A stretch of DNA of 64,000 bases from SB11 sp037968475 (GCA_037968475.1 JBBKVO010000036.1:14724-78723); one strand, 5' to 3'. Numbered from the stretch's first letter, positions 42,105-51,981 are shown. Program-made: numbers and translations. The notes: generated by a model not told the origin, from the sequence alone.

Positions 42105-44546
42105 ATGGCAGCAACAAACGGATATACAAAAATTAGCCTACCCATACAGGGTATGGATAGCGAGCATTGCGCCCTTATAATTGATAAAACTCTTGGTAAC
42201 GAAAACGGCGTTGTATCTCACCATGTAGAGTTAAACAACAAACTGGCAATTGTAGAAATTGACGAGAAAAAAACCAACGTTGCTAAACTTGTTTCGGCTA
42301 TTCGCGGTGTGGGGTACGATGTGCCCACTATCAAAAAAACATATCCTGTAACGGGTATGTCGTGCGCCGCTTGCGCATCAAGTACTGAAAGTATAACAAA
42401 TGCACAGCCGGGTATAATAAACGCAGCGGCAAGTTTTGCCAATACATCACTACAAGTAGAGTTTATACCTGATATTATCACTCCCGATAAAATAAAAGCA
42501 GCGCTTCAATCTATTGGTTACGATTTGTTGATTGACGAAGCCAACAGCCGCCAACTGAAAGAAGAAGCCCAACACAACTATTACCAACAGATAAAAACCA
42601 AAACCCTGTGGGCAAGTATATTTAGCCTACCCTTAGTTATTATAGGGATGGTATTTATGGATATGCCCTATGCCAACATTATAATGATGGCGCTGGCTAC
42701 CCCTGTGGTATTTTGGTTTGGCAGGCAGTTTTTTATAAATGCGGCTAAACAAGCCAAACACGGCTCGGCCAATATGGATACGTTGGTGGCACTTAGTACG
42801 GGCATAGCCTATTTATATAGCGCATTGGTTACCATATTTCCTTCATGGTTTCACAAAGAGGGCATACACGGCCACGTTTATTTTGAGGCTGCTGCTGTGG
42901 TTATAGCTTTTATTTTGGTGGGTAAATTGCTTGAGGAGAAAGCAAAATCAAACACATCAACAGCATTAAAAAAACTAATAGGCTTGCAGCCGCAAACCGT
43001 TATAGTAGTTCACCATGGCGGACACGAGCAGGAAATTAAAATTTCGGATGTAAAAGTGGGCGACACCATTTTGGTGAAACCCGGTGGCAAAATAGCTGTT
43101 GACGGCACGGTAGCCAGTGGCAACTCGTTTGTTGATGAAAGTATGATAAGCGGCGAGCCTGTACCCGTTGAGAAACACGAAGGCGTTAAAGTATTTTCAG
43201 GCACTATAAACCAAAAAGGCAGTTTTACTTTTAAGGCTGAAAAAGTGGGCGGCGATACCATACTGGCACAAATAATTAAAATGGTGCAAGAGGCACAGGG
43301 TAGCAAAGCCCCTGTGCAGCATTTGGTGGATAAAATAGCGGGCATATTTGTGCCCGTGGTGTTGGGTATTGCCTTGCTAAGCGGTGCTGCGTGGATGATT
43401 TTTGGGGGAGAAGATGCCCTCACCCAAGCCTTGCTGGCAGTAGTTACCGTTATGGTAATTGCCTGCCCCTGTGCGCTGGGATTGGCAACACCCACAGCAA
43501 TAATGGTGGGCGTAGGCAAAGGTGCTGATGCAGGTATATTGATAAAAGATGCGGAAAGTCTTGAAATTGCCCATAAGGTAAATGCTATAGTACTGGATAA
43601 AACAGGCACTATAACCGTGGGCAAACCCGTAGTTACCCATTTTGAATGGAAACAGGGGGCAGATATACTGTCGTTATCAAAAATATTGTATACCATAGAA
43701 ACCCAAAGCGAGCACCCCTTGGCTGATGCTGTTGCCATACACTTGGTTGATAAAGGTGTTACCCAAAAACATAGCCACACGCATGTAGAAAGCATTACAG
43801 GTATGGGCGTGCAAGCCCATATTGAAGAACATACTTTTTATGTGGGCAACAAAAAATTACTTGAATCGAAAAATATAACCGTTAATAAAGCCCTGCTTGC
43901 AAAAGCCGAAAACTGGCAACAAAATGCCCAAACGGTATTCTTTTTTGCTGATGATAAAAACGCATTAGCAGCCATTGCGGTGGCTGATGAAGTGAAACCC
44001 TCATCAATTGAAGCGGTGCAACACCTGCATAGTTTAGGCATTGAGGTATATATGCTTACGGGCGATAACGAAAACTCTGCAAAAGCAGTTGCCGCACAAG
44101 TAGGTATTGATAATTACAAAGCCGAGGTAATGCCACAGGATAAATACGATTTTGTGAAACAACTGCAACAAAAAGGCAAAATAGTAGCTATGGTGGGCGA
44201 TGGCATTAACGATACCCAAGCACTGGCACAAGCCGATGTAAGTATAGCCATGGGCAAAGGCAGTGATATAGCCATTGATGTGGCAAAAATGACCATCATA
44301 TCGTCTGACCTTGCCAAAATCCCACAGGCGTTTAAAATATCTAAACTAACAGTGGCTACAATAAAACAAAACCTGTTTTGGGCATTTATTTATAACGTAA
44401 TAGGCATACCCATTGCTGCTGGTGTATTATATCCTGCCTTCGGGTTCCTCTTAAACCCCATGATAGCAGGCGCAGCTATGGCGCTAAGTTCGGTATCGGT
44501 AGTAAGCAACAGCCTTCGCCTGAAACTGAAAAACACTACAAAATAA
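42105..44546 (+). CDS. copA: copper-exporting P1B ATPase
   Basis: 813 residues that pump Cu(I) (or a similar soft metal) out of the cytoplasm. There are two N-terminal HMA domains. The first (GMDSEHC, 16-22) has serine where the first metal cysteine should be; the second (GMSCAAC, 84-90) keeps C87 and C90. Eight helices carry the C454-P-C456 transport motif; the actuator shows SGEPVPVEK, the phosphorylation site is D498 in DKTGT, and the hinge is GDGIND. It lies in the metal island right after the HMA-AraC regulator, and the MFS gene follows 22 bp later. Confidence 0.93.
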   Translation: MAATNGYTKISLPIQGMDSEHCALIIDKTLGNENGVVSHHVELNNKLAIVEIDEKKTNVAKLVSAIRGVGYDVPTIKKTYPVTGMSCAACASSTESITNAQPGIINAAASFANTSLQVEFIPDIITPDKIKAALQSIGYDLLIDEANSRQLKEEAQHNYYQQIKTKTLWASIFSLPLVIIGMVFMDMPYANIIMMALATPVVFWFGRQFFINAAKQAKHGSANMDTLVALSTGIAYLYSALVTIFPSWFHKEGIHGHVYFEAAAVVIAFILVGKLLEEKAKSNTSTALKKLIGLQPQTVIVVHHGGHEQEIKISDVKVGDTILVKPGGKIAVDGTVASGNSFVDESMISGEPVPVEKHEGVKVFSGTINQKGSFTFKAEKVGGDTILAQIIKMVQEAQGSKAPVQHLVDKIAGIFVPVVLGIALLSGAAWMIFGGEDALTQALLAVVTVMVIACPCALGLATPTAIMVGVGKGADAGILIKDAESLEIAHKVNAIVLDKTGTITVGKPVVTHFEWKQGADILSLSKILYTIETQSEHPLADAVAIHLVDKGVTQKHSHTHVESITGMGVQAHIEEHTFYVGNKKLLESKNITVNKALLAKAENWQQNAQTVFFFADDKNALAAIAVADEVKPSSIEAVQHLHSLGIEVYMLTGDNENSAKAVAAQVGIDNYKAEVMPQDKYDFVKQLQQKGKIVAMVGDGINDTQALAQADVSIAMGKGSDIAIDVAKMTIISSDLAKIPQAFKISKLTVATIKQNLFWAFIYNVIGIPIAAGVLYPAFGFLLNPMIAGAAMALSSVSVVSNSLRLKLKNTTK

Positions 44547-44568
44547 TTCCTGAAAGATTATATAAACT

Positions 44569-45993
44569 ATGAAAACAACTAGTATCAAAGCCACACCTAT
44601 GCCTTATGCAAAACGGTGGGCTGCACTTGCGGTGCTTTGCGCCGCACAATTTATGGTAATTATGGACACCTCTATTATTGGGGTTGCCCTTCCGGCTATC
44701 CAAAAAGATTTGGGGTACACCGCCTCATCACTTCAATGGATTTTTAATGCCTACGTTATTTTGCTTGGGGGCCTTTTGCTTCTTGGTGGCAAACTGTCTG
44801 ACATTTATGGCCCCCGCAAAATTTTTATGGTGGGATTTGGCATTCTCACCGCTGCTTCATTACTGGCAGGCCTTGCATGGTCGGCACCTGTGCTAAATGC
44901 CGCAAGAGCTTTGCAAGGTGCAGGCTCAGCACTTATTGCACCCGCTGCACTTACACTGCTAATGGGTATGTTTACCGACCCTAAAGAAATGGCAAAAGCC
45001 TTTGGTTTTTGGGGAGCTGCCGCCGCCGCAGGCGGTTCGGCAGGTGTGTTTTTGGGCGGTTTACTTACTGAGTGGGCTTCGTGGCAATGGGTATTTTACA
45101 TCAATATCCCATTGGGTATTATTGTAATGCTGGTTGCCCCTTCGCTGCTGTTATCAGGCTCAAAACAAAAAGGCAGGGTAGATTTACTGGGAGCTTTAAT
45201 AGCCACAGCAGCCCTAATTACGTTGGTATATGCTATTGTAACCGGCGAACAAGCCGGCTGGGTATCAGCACAAACTTTGGGACTAATTACAACTGCACTA
45301 GTGCTTATTATTGTATTTGTTCAACTGCAAAAGCGTAAAGACCAACCTTTGGTGCCCCTATCAATATTCAAAGCCGTCAACCTTTCAGCAGGCAATATTG
45401 TAATGGCATTAATGGCCGCCGCTTGGATTCCGTTGTGGTTTTACCTTAATCTGTACCTGCAACAAACCCTAAAACTATCTGCTTTTAATTCGGGTTTAGC
45501 GCTACTGCCTATGACACTTGTAATAATGGTGCTAATGGTGGGCGTTACAGGCAAACTAATTCAAAAACTGGGTTTCAAAGCCAACCTTATAATGGGGCTA
45601 TTTGCCCTTACTATCTCACTGTTTTGGTTTTCAGCCGTGCCTGAAAATGGCAGCTTTTTGGTACACATATTAGGCCCTTCATTATTGGCCGCCGTAGGTA
45701 TGTCGCTGGCCTATATACCCGGCACCATTGCAGCCATGTCGGGCGCTAAACCTGAAGAAACAGGCTTGGCATCGGGCTTGGTAAATACAAGCTATCAAAT
45801 TGGCTCAGCCATAGGGCTGGCAATAGTAGTAGCGGTAGCTACAGCAACTACTAATAACTTAGTATCAGGCGGGATAAATATGGGCACAGCAATGAATAGC
45901 GGCTTTCAAACTGCATTTGCAATAGCGGGCGTTATTTCACTTCTGTCAGTATTGTATACCATAGTTTTTGTAAAAACACCTAAAGCCGGCTGA
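44569..45993 (+). CDS. DHA2-family MFS exporter (EmrB/QacA type)
   Basis: 474 residues with about 14 transmembrane helices, as in DHA2 drug/proton antiporters. Motifs: LDxxIVNVALP equivalent MDTSIIGVALPAIQ, GGKLSDIYGPRK (motif A) and RALQGAGSALIAPAAL (motif C region). Usual substrates are hydrophobic drugs or cationic dyes. It sits inside a metal-resistance run 22 bp after copA, so it may export a metal ligand or act in general stress; this is inference. ATG 44569. Confidence 0.88.
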   Translation: MKTTSIKATPMPYAKRWAALAVLCAAQFMVIMDTSIIGVALPAIQKDLGYTASSLQWIFNAYVILLGGLLLLGGKLSDIYGPRKIFMVGFGILTAASLLAGLAWSAPVLNAARALQGAGSALIAPAALTLLMGMFTDPKEMAKAFGFWGAAAAAGGSAGVFLGGLLTEWASWQWVFYINIPLGIIVMLVAPSLLLSGSKQKGRVDLLGALIATAALITLVYAIVTGEQAGWVSAQTLGLITTALVLIIVFVQLQKRKDQPLVPLSIFKAVNLSAGNIVMALMAAAWIPLWFYLNLYLQQTLKLSAFNSGLALLPMTLVIMVLMVGVTGKLIQKLGFKANLIMGLFALTISLFWFSAVPENGSFLVHILGPSLLAAVGMSLAYIPGTIAAMSGAKPEETGLASGLVNTSYQIGSAIGLAIVVAVATATTNNLVSGGINMGTAMNSGFQTAFAIAGVISLLSVLYTIVFVKTPKAG

Positions 45994-46040
45994 TAAATTT
46001 TAAAAATAAAATCTCATACAATAATTAATAAATAAAAATA

Positions 46041-46250
46041 ATGGAAACACTAAAATTTAAAACAAACATAAACTGCATGGGTTGCGTAGGTAAAGTTACC
46101 AATAAACTAAACGAAACCGTAGGTGCAAACAATTGGACAGTAGATATTGATGACCCTGCCAAAATACTTACTGTAACGGGTGAAAATCTGACTGCCGAAA
46201 TGATAGAAGACGCAGTAAAAGCAACCGGTTTTAGAGCCGAAGAAGATTAA
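46041..46250 (+). CDS. CopZ-like heavy-metal chaperone
   Basis: A 69-residue single HMA domain with N-C12-M-G-C15. It would bind Cu(I) in the cytoplasm and hand it to CopA. The spacing fits an operon with the MFS gene (47 bp). An 18-bp stem hairpin follows its stop. ATG 46041 with an A-rich leader. Confidence 0.9.
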   Translation: METLKFKTNINCMGCVGKVTNKLNETVGANNWTVDIDDPAKILTVTGENLTAEMIEDAVKATGFRAEED

Positions 46251-46255
46251 TTCAA

Positions 46256-46300
46256 GTTTGGCATTTGGCAAACACTTCAAAAGTTTGTCAAATGCCAAAC
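46256..46300 (+). terminator. 18-bp-stem hairpin after the chaperone gene
   Basis: Arms 46256-46273 and 46283-46300 are complementary except one G-T pair; loop of 9. It has no T-run, so it may be an mRNA-stabilising or attenuating hairpin within the island rather than a full stop. Confidence 0.5.
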
Positions 46301-46334
46301 TACTAAAAACAAACATTTCACATTTTTAATTGTC

Positions 46335-46342
46335 TATATTTG
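46335..46342 (+). promoter_or_regulatory. TAnnTTTG -7 box for the HYC_CC_PP gene
   Basis: TATATTTG, 10 bases before the ATG at 46353. With the hairpin before it, this marks a second transcription unit inside the island. Confidence 0.45.
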
Positions 46343-46352
46343 TGTGTACAAG

Positions 46353-46748
46353 ATGAAACCAATTTCAGCCATACTATTTGCTTTGTTATTTGCCGTAGGG
46401 CAAATGGGCTTTAGTTTCTCTTTGCATCACTGCATGGACGAGGTTTCTGTGTCTGTTTTCGATGTTGATTTTAACAAAACTTGTGCTTGCGATTTAAATG
46501 TTACTACACCTAAAAGCGACGGATGTTGTAATAACGAGCATTTTAGCCTAAAAGCCAATACCGATACACCCACTCCACAACCAACAGTACATTTTGTAAA
46601 CAGCCCTATAAGCTTTGTGGGTATTCTTTTTCCCCAGCTACAAAACACTACAACTGCTTTAGGCAATACCCAACAATACTCGGCTATAAAAGTACAGCCG
46701 AATATAGGGGTACCTCTCATAGTGCTAAATAGCACTTTCCGTATTTAA
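46353..46748 (+). CDS. HYC_CC_PP-type small exported cysteine protein
   Basis: 131 residues with a hydrophobic N-terminal signal (MKPISAILFALLFAVGQMG). It contains HHC after the signal (the HYC position), C-A-C, then G-C-C. This matches the HYC_CC_PP family of small Bacteroidota proteins, often found beside copper and RND efflux genes. Histidine/cysteine content suggests periplasmic metal binding, though the role is not established. ATG 46353 is preferred over GTG 46344, which lies too close to the promoter box. Confidence 0.75.
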   Translation: MKPISAILFALLFAVGQMGFSFSLHHCMDEVSVSVFDVDFNKTCACDLNVTTPKSDGCCNNEHFSLKANTDTPTPQPTVHFVNSPISFVGILFPQLQNTTTALGNTQQYSAIKVQPNIGVPLIVLNSTFRI

Positions 46749-46923
46749 TCAATTCTATTCCTCTTATTTTTCTGCCTGTTATCACAGGCTGAAAATTTCT
46801 ATTTACCCCCATTTTTTGTATTTAACCTTTACAACAAGGGCACTACAAAAAATCTGTATCAAATGGTTAAACCTCCATTTGTCTCCACTCCTGCATTTCC
46901 ACACATTAAAACAAAATAATAAA

Positions 46924-47502
46924 ATGAAAAAAACAATTGTAACAACAGCACTTTTGGCTACACTGCTATTTGCAGCCTGCCAAAACAAAAACCAACAAGT
47001 TGCCGACGAAGAAGCTTCAGTTGAGATGATAGCCACAAGCCACACCTTTAGCGATGTAGCCCCAGCTGTCCAAACAATGATGAAAGATCTTTTTGCACAC
47101 TATGTACATCTAAAAAACGGCATGGTAAATACCGACGCTAATGAAACAAAAGCAGGAGCCACAGCCTTATTAGAAGTTATAGCAGCATTTGATACTACCG
47201 CACTAACACCTGAGCAACAGCAGGTATATAATGCCAATATAGATGCCATAACAGAAGATGCAGGGCACATAATGAGCACTTCTGATATAGGCCATCAAAG
47301 AGAGCACATGGGTACTTTAAGCAATAATATGTATGCCATGGTAAAAGCCTTTGGAGCAGGCAAAGAAGTGTACTACGAGTATTGCCCTATGGCAAATGAA
47401 AACGAAGGAGCATACTGGCTTAGTGAATCAGTTAAAATACGCAACCCATATTTTGGTTCAAAAATGATGGATTGCGGCGAAGTAACCGAAGTGGTTAAAT
47501 AA
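46924..47502 (+). CDS. DUF3347 lipoprotein (metal-binding)
   Basis: 192 residues. Lipobox LLFAAC with C19, then a helical DUF3347 domain that ends in YCPMANENEGAYWLSESVKIRNPYFGSKMMDCGEV. The C-P-M and M-M-x-C residues are the likely copper-binding positions. Members are common next to CusCBA systems in Bacteroidota. ATG 46924 is chosen for the lipoprotein signal. It precedes the RND pump by 23 bp. Confidence 0.88.
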   Translation: MKKTIVTTALLATLLFAACQNKNQQVADEEASVEMIATSHTFSDVAPAVQTMMKDLFAHYVHLKNGMVNTDANETKAGATALLEVIAAFDTTALTPEQQQVYNANIDAITEDAGHIMSTSDIGHQREHMGTLSNNMYAMVKAFGAGKEVYYEYCPMANENEGAYWLSESVKIRNPYFGSKMMDCGEVTEVVK

Positions 47503-47525
47503 ACCGTTTAAAAACATACCATAAA

Positions 47526-48800
47526 ATGGTTCGTAAACTCATAGAAATTGCCCTACGCAACAGGTTTATAGTGCTGCTATTGGCTGCCTGTATGTTTATA
47601 TGGGGCTTATACAGCATAAAACAAAACCCCATTGATGCAATTCCCGATTTATCAGAAAATCAGGTGATTCTGTATTCAGAATGGATGGGGCGTAGTCCGC
47701 AGGTGATAGAAGCACAGGTTACCTACCCGTTGGTATCTAACCTGCAAGGCATACCAAAAATTAAGAATATACGAGGTTCTTCCATGTTCGGGATGAGCTT
47801 TGTATACATAATTTTTGAAGACGATGTGGATGTTTACTGGGCACGTACTCGTGTATTAGAGCGGCTTAACTATGCCCAACGTTTGCTGCCAAAAGGGGTA
47901 ACACCCACGCTAGGCCCCGACGGTACAGGCGTAGGCCATATTTTTTGGTATAACCTTAAAAGTAAAAATCTTGATTTGGGCGAACAACGTGCCTTGCAGG
48001 ATTGGTACATAAAATTTGCCTTGCAAACAGTGCCCGGCGTAGCCGAGGTAGCCTCTTTCGGTGGGTTTGAGAAACAATACCAATTGGTGCTTGACCCTTT
48101 GAAAATGCAATACTATAACATTAGTATGATGGAGGTGATGGAGGCCGTAAAAGCCAACAACAACGATGTGGGCGGCAGCAAGTTTGAAATGGGCGGTTCG
48201 GCCTATATAATACGCGGGTTAGGGTATATTAAAAACATTGATGATATAGCCAATATCTCTCTTAAAAACTACAACTCAGTGCCTGTTCGGGTGAAAGACA
48301 TAGGTACTGTGCAGATGGGAGGAGACTTGCGGCTGGGTATTTTTGATCAAAACGGCGAAGGCGAAGTAGTGGGCGGCATTGTAGTGATGCGCTACGGCGA
48401 AAATGCCAACGCAGTAATAAAAGCGGTAAAAGAGAAACTAAAGGATGTTGAAAAAGGACTGCCCGAAGGGGTAACAATTGAAGTCTCTTACGACCGCAGC
48501 ACTTTGATTGAAGAAGCCATTGCATCGGTAAAAGGTACATTGATAGAAGAGCTGATTACCGTATCTATAGTTATACTCATCTTCCTTTTCCATTGGCGCA
48601 GTGCGCTCATTATCATCATACAACTACCCGTATCGGTAGCCATTGGTTTCATCCTGTTGCAGGCATTTGGCATATCGTCAAACATCATGTCGCTCACAGG
48701 TATTGCCTTGGCAATAGGTGTAGTAGTAGATGATGGCATTGTGATGGTAGAAAACGCGTACAGGCATATATCCGAACGACAAAATACCCCCTCAACCTAA
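47526..48800 (+). CDS. cusA: CusA/CzcA-type RND metal pump, N-terminal part
   Basis: 424 residues covering the first transmembrane helix, the N-terminal half of the periplasmic porter domain and transmembrane helices 2-4, with the proton-relay pair in VVVDDGIVMVENAY. It stops at TAA 48798-48800 in the cytoplasmic loop after SERQNTPST, where intact CusA proteins continue. The C-terminal part is the next frame, starting 11 bp later. CusA pumps Cu(I)/Ag(I) (or Zn/Co/Ni for CzcA) from the periplasm through an outer-membrane channel using the proton gradient. Confidence 0.85.
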   Translation: MVRKLIEIALRNRFIVLLLAACMFIWGLYSIKQNPIDAIPDLSENQVILYSEWMGRSPQVIEAQVTYPLVSNLQGIPKIKNIRGSSMFGMSFVYIIFEDDVDVYWARTRVLERLNYAQRLLPKGVTPTLGPDGTGVGHIFWYNLKSKNLDLGEQRALQDWYIKFALQTVPGVAEVASFGGFEKQYQLVLDPLKMQYYNISMMEVMEAVKANNNDVGGSKFEMGGSAYIIRGLGYIKNIDDIANISLKNYNSVPVRVKDIGTVQMGGDLRLGIFDQNGEGEVVGGIVVMRYGENANAVIKAVKEKLKDVEKGLPEGVTIEVSYDRSTLIEEAIASVKGTLIEELITVSIVILIFLFHWRSALIIIIQLPVSVAIGFILLQAFGISSNIMSLTGIALAIGVVVDDGIVMVENAYRHISERQNTPST

Positions 48801-48811
48801 AATAAACTGTA

Positions 48812-50731
48812 ATGAAGTGGTTTAAAAAAGAACGTGATAATTTATCGGCACAAGAGCGGCTGGATATTATAGAGCACGCTGCAAAGCAGGTGGGGCCTGG
48901 GGTGTTTTACTCTACCATAGTAGTAATAGCCTCCTTTTTGCCCGTGTTTATGCTCACAGGCATGGAAGGTAAATTGTTTAGCCCGTTGGCTTGGACAAAA
49001 ACCTTTATTCTTATTGTTGATGCCATTTTGGCCATCACCCTAACTCCTGTGCTTATTAGCTTTTTCTTAAAAGGCAAACTTCGTCCCGAAGAGAAAAACC
49101 CTATTAATAAGCGATTAGAAAAAATATATACCCCTGTTTTAGAATGGTGCCTTAAATGGCGAAAAACCGTGTTAGGTGTAAACCTTTTGGCACTGGGAAT
49201 AGGATTTTTTATGCTGTTTGGCTTGGGTACAGAGTTTATGCCACCGCTGGATGAAGGCTCTATATTATTTATGCCTGTTACCCTGCCCGACGTTTCAAAC
49301 GCTGAAACCAAACGGATTTTGCAGGTACAGGATAAAATAATAAAATCGGTACCCGAAGTAGAGCACGTACTGGGTAAAGCAGGCCGCGCCAGCACTGCTA
49401 CCGATAACTCGCCCATAAGCATGATAGAAACTATTGTGCTGCTAAAACCCCAAAGTCAATGGCGCAAAGGGTTTACCAAAAACGATATTATTAATGAGCT
49501 GAATGAGAAACTGCAAATACCCGGCGTGGTAAATGGTTTCACACAGCCCATTATCAACCGTATAAATATGCTGTCAACAGGTATACGTACCGATGTGGGT
49601 ATAAAAATATACGGGCAAAACCTTGATACCATTGAGGTGCTTTCTCAACAAGTAAAAAAAGCTCTTGAAGGTATGAACGGAGTGAAGGATTTATTTGCCG
49701 AGCAGATAACAGGCGGTAAGTATATTGATATAGCCGTGAAACGGGATGAAATAGGTCGTTACGGTTTAACGGTAGACGATGTAAATACTGTAATTGAAAC
49801 AGCTATTGGGGGGATGAACCTAACTACTACAGTAGAGGGTAGGGAACGGTTTGCTGTAAATGCACGCTATGCCCAAAGCTTCCGCAATAGTATCGACGGG
49901 CTTAAAAAACTTCAAGTGCAAACTATGGAGTATGGCCCTATACCACTGGAGGCCGTTGCTACCATTGTACTTTCAGAAGGGCCACCGATGATAAACAGCG
50001 AAAATGCCCTATTGCGCGGCACAGTAATGTTTAATGTGCGCGAGCGGGATTTGGGCAGCACAGTTAAAGAGGCACAGGAAAAACTCAATACCATGATAAC
50101 CAAAATGCCCAAAGGGTATTTTATAGAGTGGAGTGGCCAATGGGAAAACCAAATACGCGCCAACCGTACTCTAAAACTGATTTTACCCATAGTAATCCTC
50201 ATCATTTTTATAGTACTGTATTTTACCTACCACTCGTTTAAAGAAGCCATAATTACCATGATAACCGTTCCTTTTGCCCTTATTGGCGGAGTGTTTATGG
50301 TGTATTTCTACGGGGTTAATCTTTCTGTAGCTGTAGCCGTTGGGTTCATCGCCCTGTTTGGTATGGCCATAGAAACAGCCATGATAATGACCATTTACTT
50401 AAACGAAGCCATGCAAAAAATGGTGGCACAACACGGTAACGATGCTAAAAGCATTGATAATGCTATGCTGCGCAAATATGTAATAGAAGGAGCAGCCCAA
50501 CGTCTTCGTCCCAAATTAATGACGGTTTCAGTATCGCTGTTTGGGCTAATACCCATATTGTGGGCTACGGGTGCAGGCAGTGATGTAATGCTACCTATAA
50601 CTATACCGCTTATTGGCGGCACCATCACATCCACCATATATGTATTGCTGGTAACCCCCGTAGTATTTGAAATGGTGAAAGAAAGAGAATTGAAAAAACG
50701 AGGCAAAATTGAACTGATAGATGCGAGTTAA
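48812..50731 (+). CDS. cusA: CusA/CzcA-type RND metal pump, C-terminal part
   Basis: 639 residues that continue exactly where the previous frame stops: a short basic lead (MKWFKKERDNLSAQERL), KQVGPGVFYST, then transmembrane helices 5-12 and the second porter half (PPLDEGSILFMPVTLPD, MAIETAMIM, PKLMTVSVSLFGLIPILW). The two frames differ, and both carry their own stop between them (48798 in one, 48803 in the other). No single inserted or deleted base could therefore rejoin them. ATG 48812 lies 12 bases after the upstream stop, a spacing that allows coupled re-initiation. Either a two-chain pump or a decayed gene. Confidence 0.85.
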   Translation: MKWFKKERDNLSAQERLDIIEHAAKQVGPGVFYSTIVVIASFLPVFMLTGMEGKLFSPLAWTKTFILIVDAILAITLTPVLISFFLKGKLRPEEKNPINKRLEKIYTPVLEWCLKWRKTVLGVNLLALGIGFFMLFGLGTEFMPPLDEGSILFMPVTLPDVSNAETKRILQVQDKIIKSVPEVEHVLGKAGRASTATDNSPISMIETIVLLKPQSQWRKGFTKNDIINELNEKLQIPGVVNGFTQPIINRINMLSTGIRTDVGIKIYGQNLDTIEVLSQQVKKALEGMNGVKDLFAEQITGGKYIDIAVKRDEIGRYGLTVDDVNTVIETAIGGMNLTTTVEGRERFAVNARYAQSFRNSIDGLKKLQVQTMEYGPIPLEAVATIVLSEGPPMINSENALLRGTVMFNVRERDLGSTVKEAQEKLNTMITKMPKGYFIEWSGQWENQIRANRTLKLILPIVILIIFIVLYFTYHSFKEAIITMITVPFALIGGVFMVYFYGVNLSVAVAVGFIALFGMAIETAMIMTIYLNEAMQKMVAQHGNDAKSIDNAMLRKYVIEGAAQRLRPKLMTVSVSLFGLIPILWATGAGSDVMLPITIPLIGGTITSTIYVLLVTPVVFEMVKERELKKRGKIELIDAS

Positions 50732-51980
50732 AATACTACTACAAACAGCCGCTATTGCCCTGCTGCTTTGGGCAAAGCCCATGCGGGGACAGCTATATAC
50801 GCTCGACAGTGTTTTGGTGCGAATAGAAACCCAAAATCCGGGGCTTAAAATGTACGATGCCGATATAAAAAGCATGGATGCGGCGGCAGCAGGAGCTAAA
50901 AGCTGGATGCCACCGCAAGTGGGTGCAGGCTTTTTTATGACCCCATACAACCCTCAATTGTGGAAAGACAATGCAATGGGGCAAGGAATGGGCGCTTTTA
51001 TGGTGTCGGTGCAGCAAATGTTCCCTAACCCCGCCAAACAAAATGCAGAGTACGAGTATATGCAAGCCATGTCGGCAGTAGAGGAAAAAAACAAGCAATA
51101 CACCTTTAACCAAATGGCGGCATGGGCAAAAACAGCTTACTACCGTTGGCAGGTTACCACTAAAAAAACGGCTATAGCCAACGAAAACCTGTTGCTGTTG
51201 GATTACATGATAAAAAGCATGGAAACCCGCTACCAGTACAACATGGATAAGATTTCTACGTACTACAAAGCGAAATCAAAATATGGTGAGCTGCAAAATA
51301 TGTTAGAAATGTTGAAGAATCAGGCCGAGCAAAACCGTATTGTGCTAAACACAATGATGGCGCAAGATAAAAGCACCGTTTTTTCTATCGATACCACTTT
51401 TGAGCTAAAAGACTATGGACAATACTTGGCCGATAGCGGCTATTTATACACCCATCGCAGTGATTTGCAAGCCATTGATAAAACAGTGAATTTGAATACC
51501 CTGAAAATAGCTACCCAAAAGGCAAACCTGTTACCCGATTTTGGGCTAAGGTTCGATCACATGGCCGCCTTTGGTAGCCGTCCGCAGCAATTCTCATTAA
51601 TGGGAATGATAACCATACCCATAGCGCCGTGGTCGGCAAAAATGAACAAAGCCAACATAAATAGTTTGAAACTAAAAACCGATGCCTACCAATGGAAAAA
51701 GCAAATGATAGTAAACGAAACCACAGGGATGCTTAGGGGAATGACAACCGAATATACCAGCATGAGAACCCAATTGGATATTCAGCAAAATACCATTATA
51801 CCTGCACTTAAAAAGAACTACGAAACCGCACTAATAAGCTGGCAAAACAACACCGGCGAATTGTTTTTAGTACTAGATGCTTGGGAAGGACTGAATATGG
51901 CACAGATAACCGCGTTGGATAAACTACAAACCCTGTTAGATATGCAGGCCGAAATTGAAAAACAATTAGAAATACATTAG
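50721..51980 (+). CDS. cusC: TolC-like outer-membrane channel (CusC)
   Basis: 419 residues with a signal sequence at the N-terminus and long alpha-helical stretches of the OEP/TolC fold, in two similar halves (for example NAEYEYMQAMSAVEEK and LDIQQNTIIPALKKNYETALISW). It would form the trimeric tunnel of the tripartite pump. It overlaps the CusA C-terminal frame by 11 bp, so translation is probably coupled, which argues the C-terminal part is made. Confidence 0.88.
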   Translation: MRVKILLQTAAIALLLWAKPMRGQLYTLDSVLVRIETQNPGLKMYDADIKSMDAAAAGAKSWMPPQVGAGFFMTPYNPQLWKDNAMGQGMGAFMVSVQQMFPNPAKQNAEYEYMQAMSAVEEKNKQYTFNQMAAWAKTAYYRWQVTTKKTAIANENLLLLDYMIKSMETRYQYNMDKISTYYKAKSKYGELQNMLEMLKNQAEQNRIVLNTMMAQDKSTVFSIDTTFELKDYGQYLADSGYLYTHRSDLQAIDKTVNLNTLKIATQKANLLPDFGLRFDHMAAFGSRPQQFSLMGMITIPIAPWSAKMNKANINSLKLKTDAYQWKKQMIVNETTGMLRGMTTEYTSMRTQLDIQQNTIIPALKKNYETALISWQNNTGELFLVLDAWEGLNMAQITALDKLQTLLDMQAEIEKQLEIH

Positions 51981-51981
51981 C

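Noticed and set aside
43010..43795. 261-codon minus-strand frame opposite copA
   Set aside because: It is an antisense shadow of the ATPase; serine/threonine/proline-rich with no motif.
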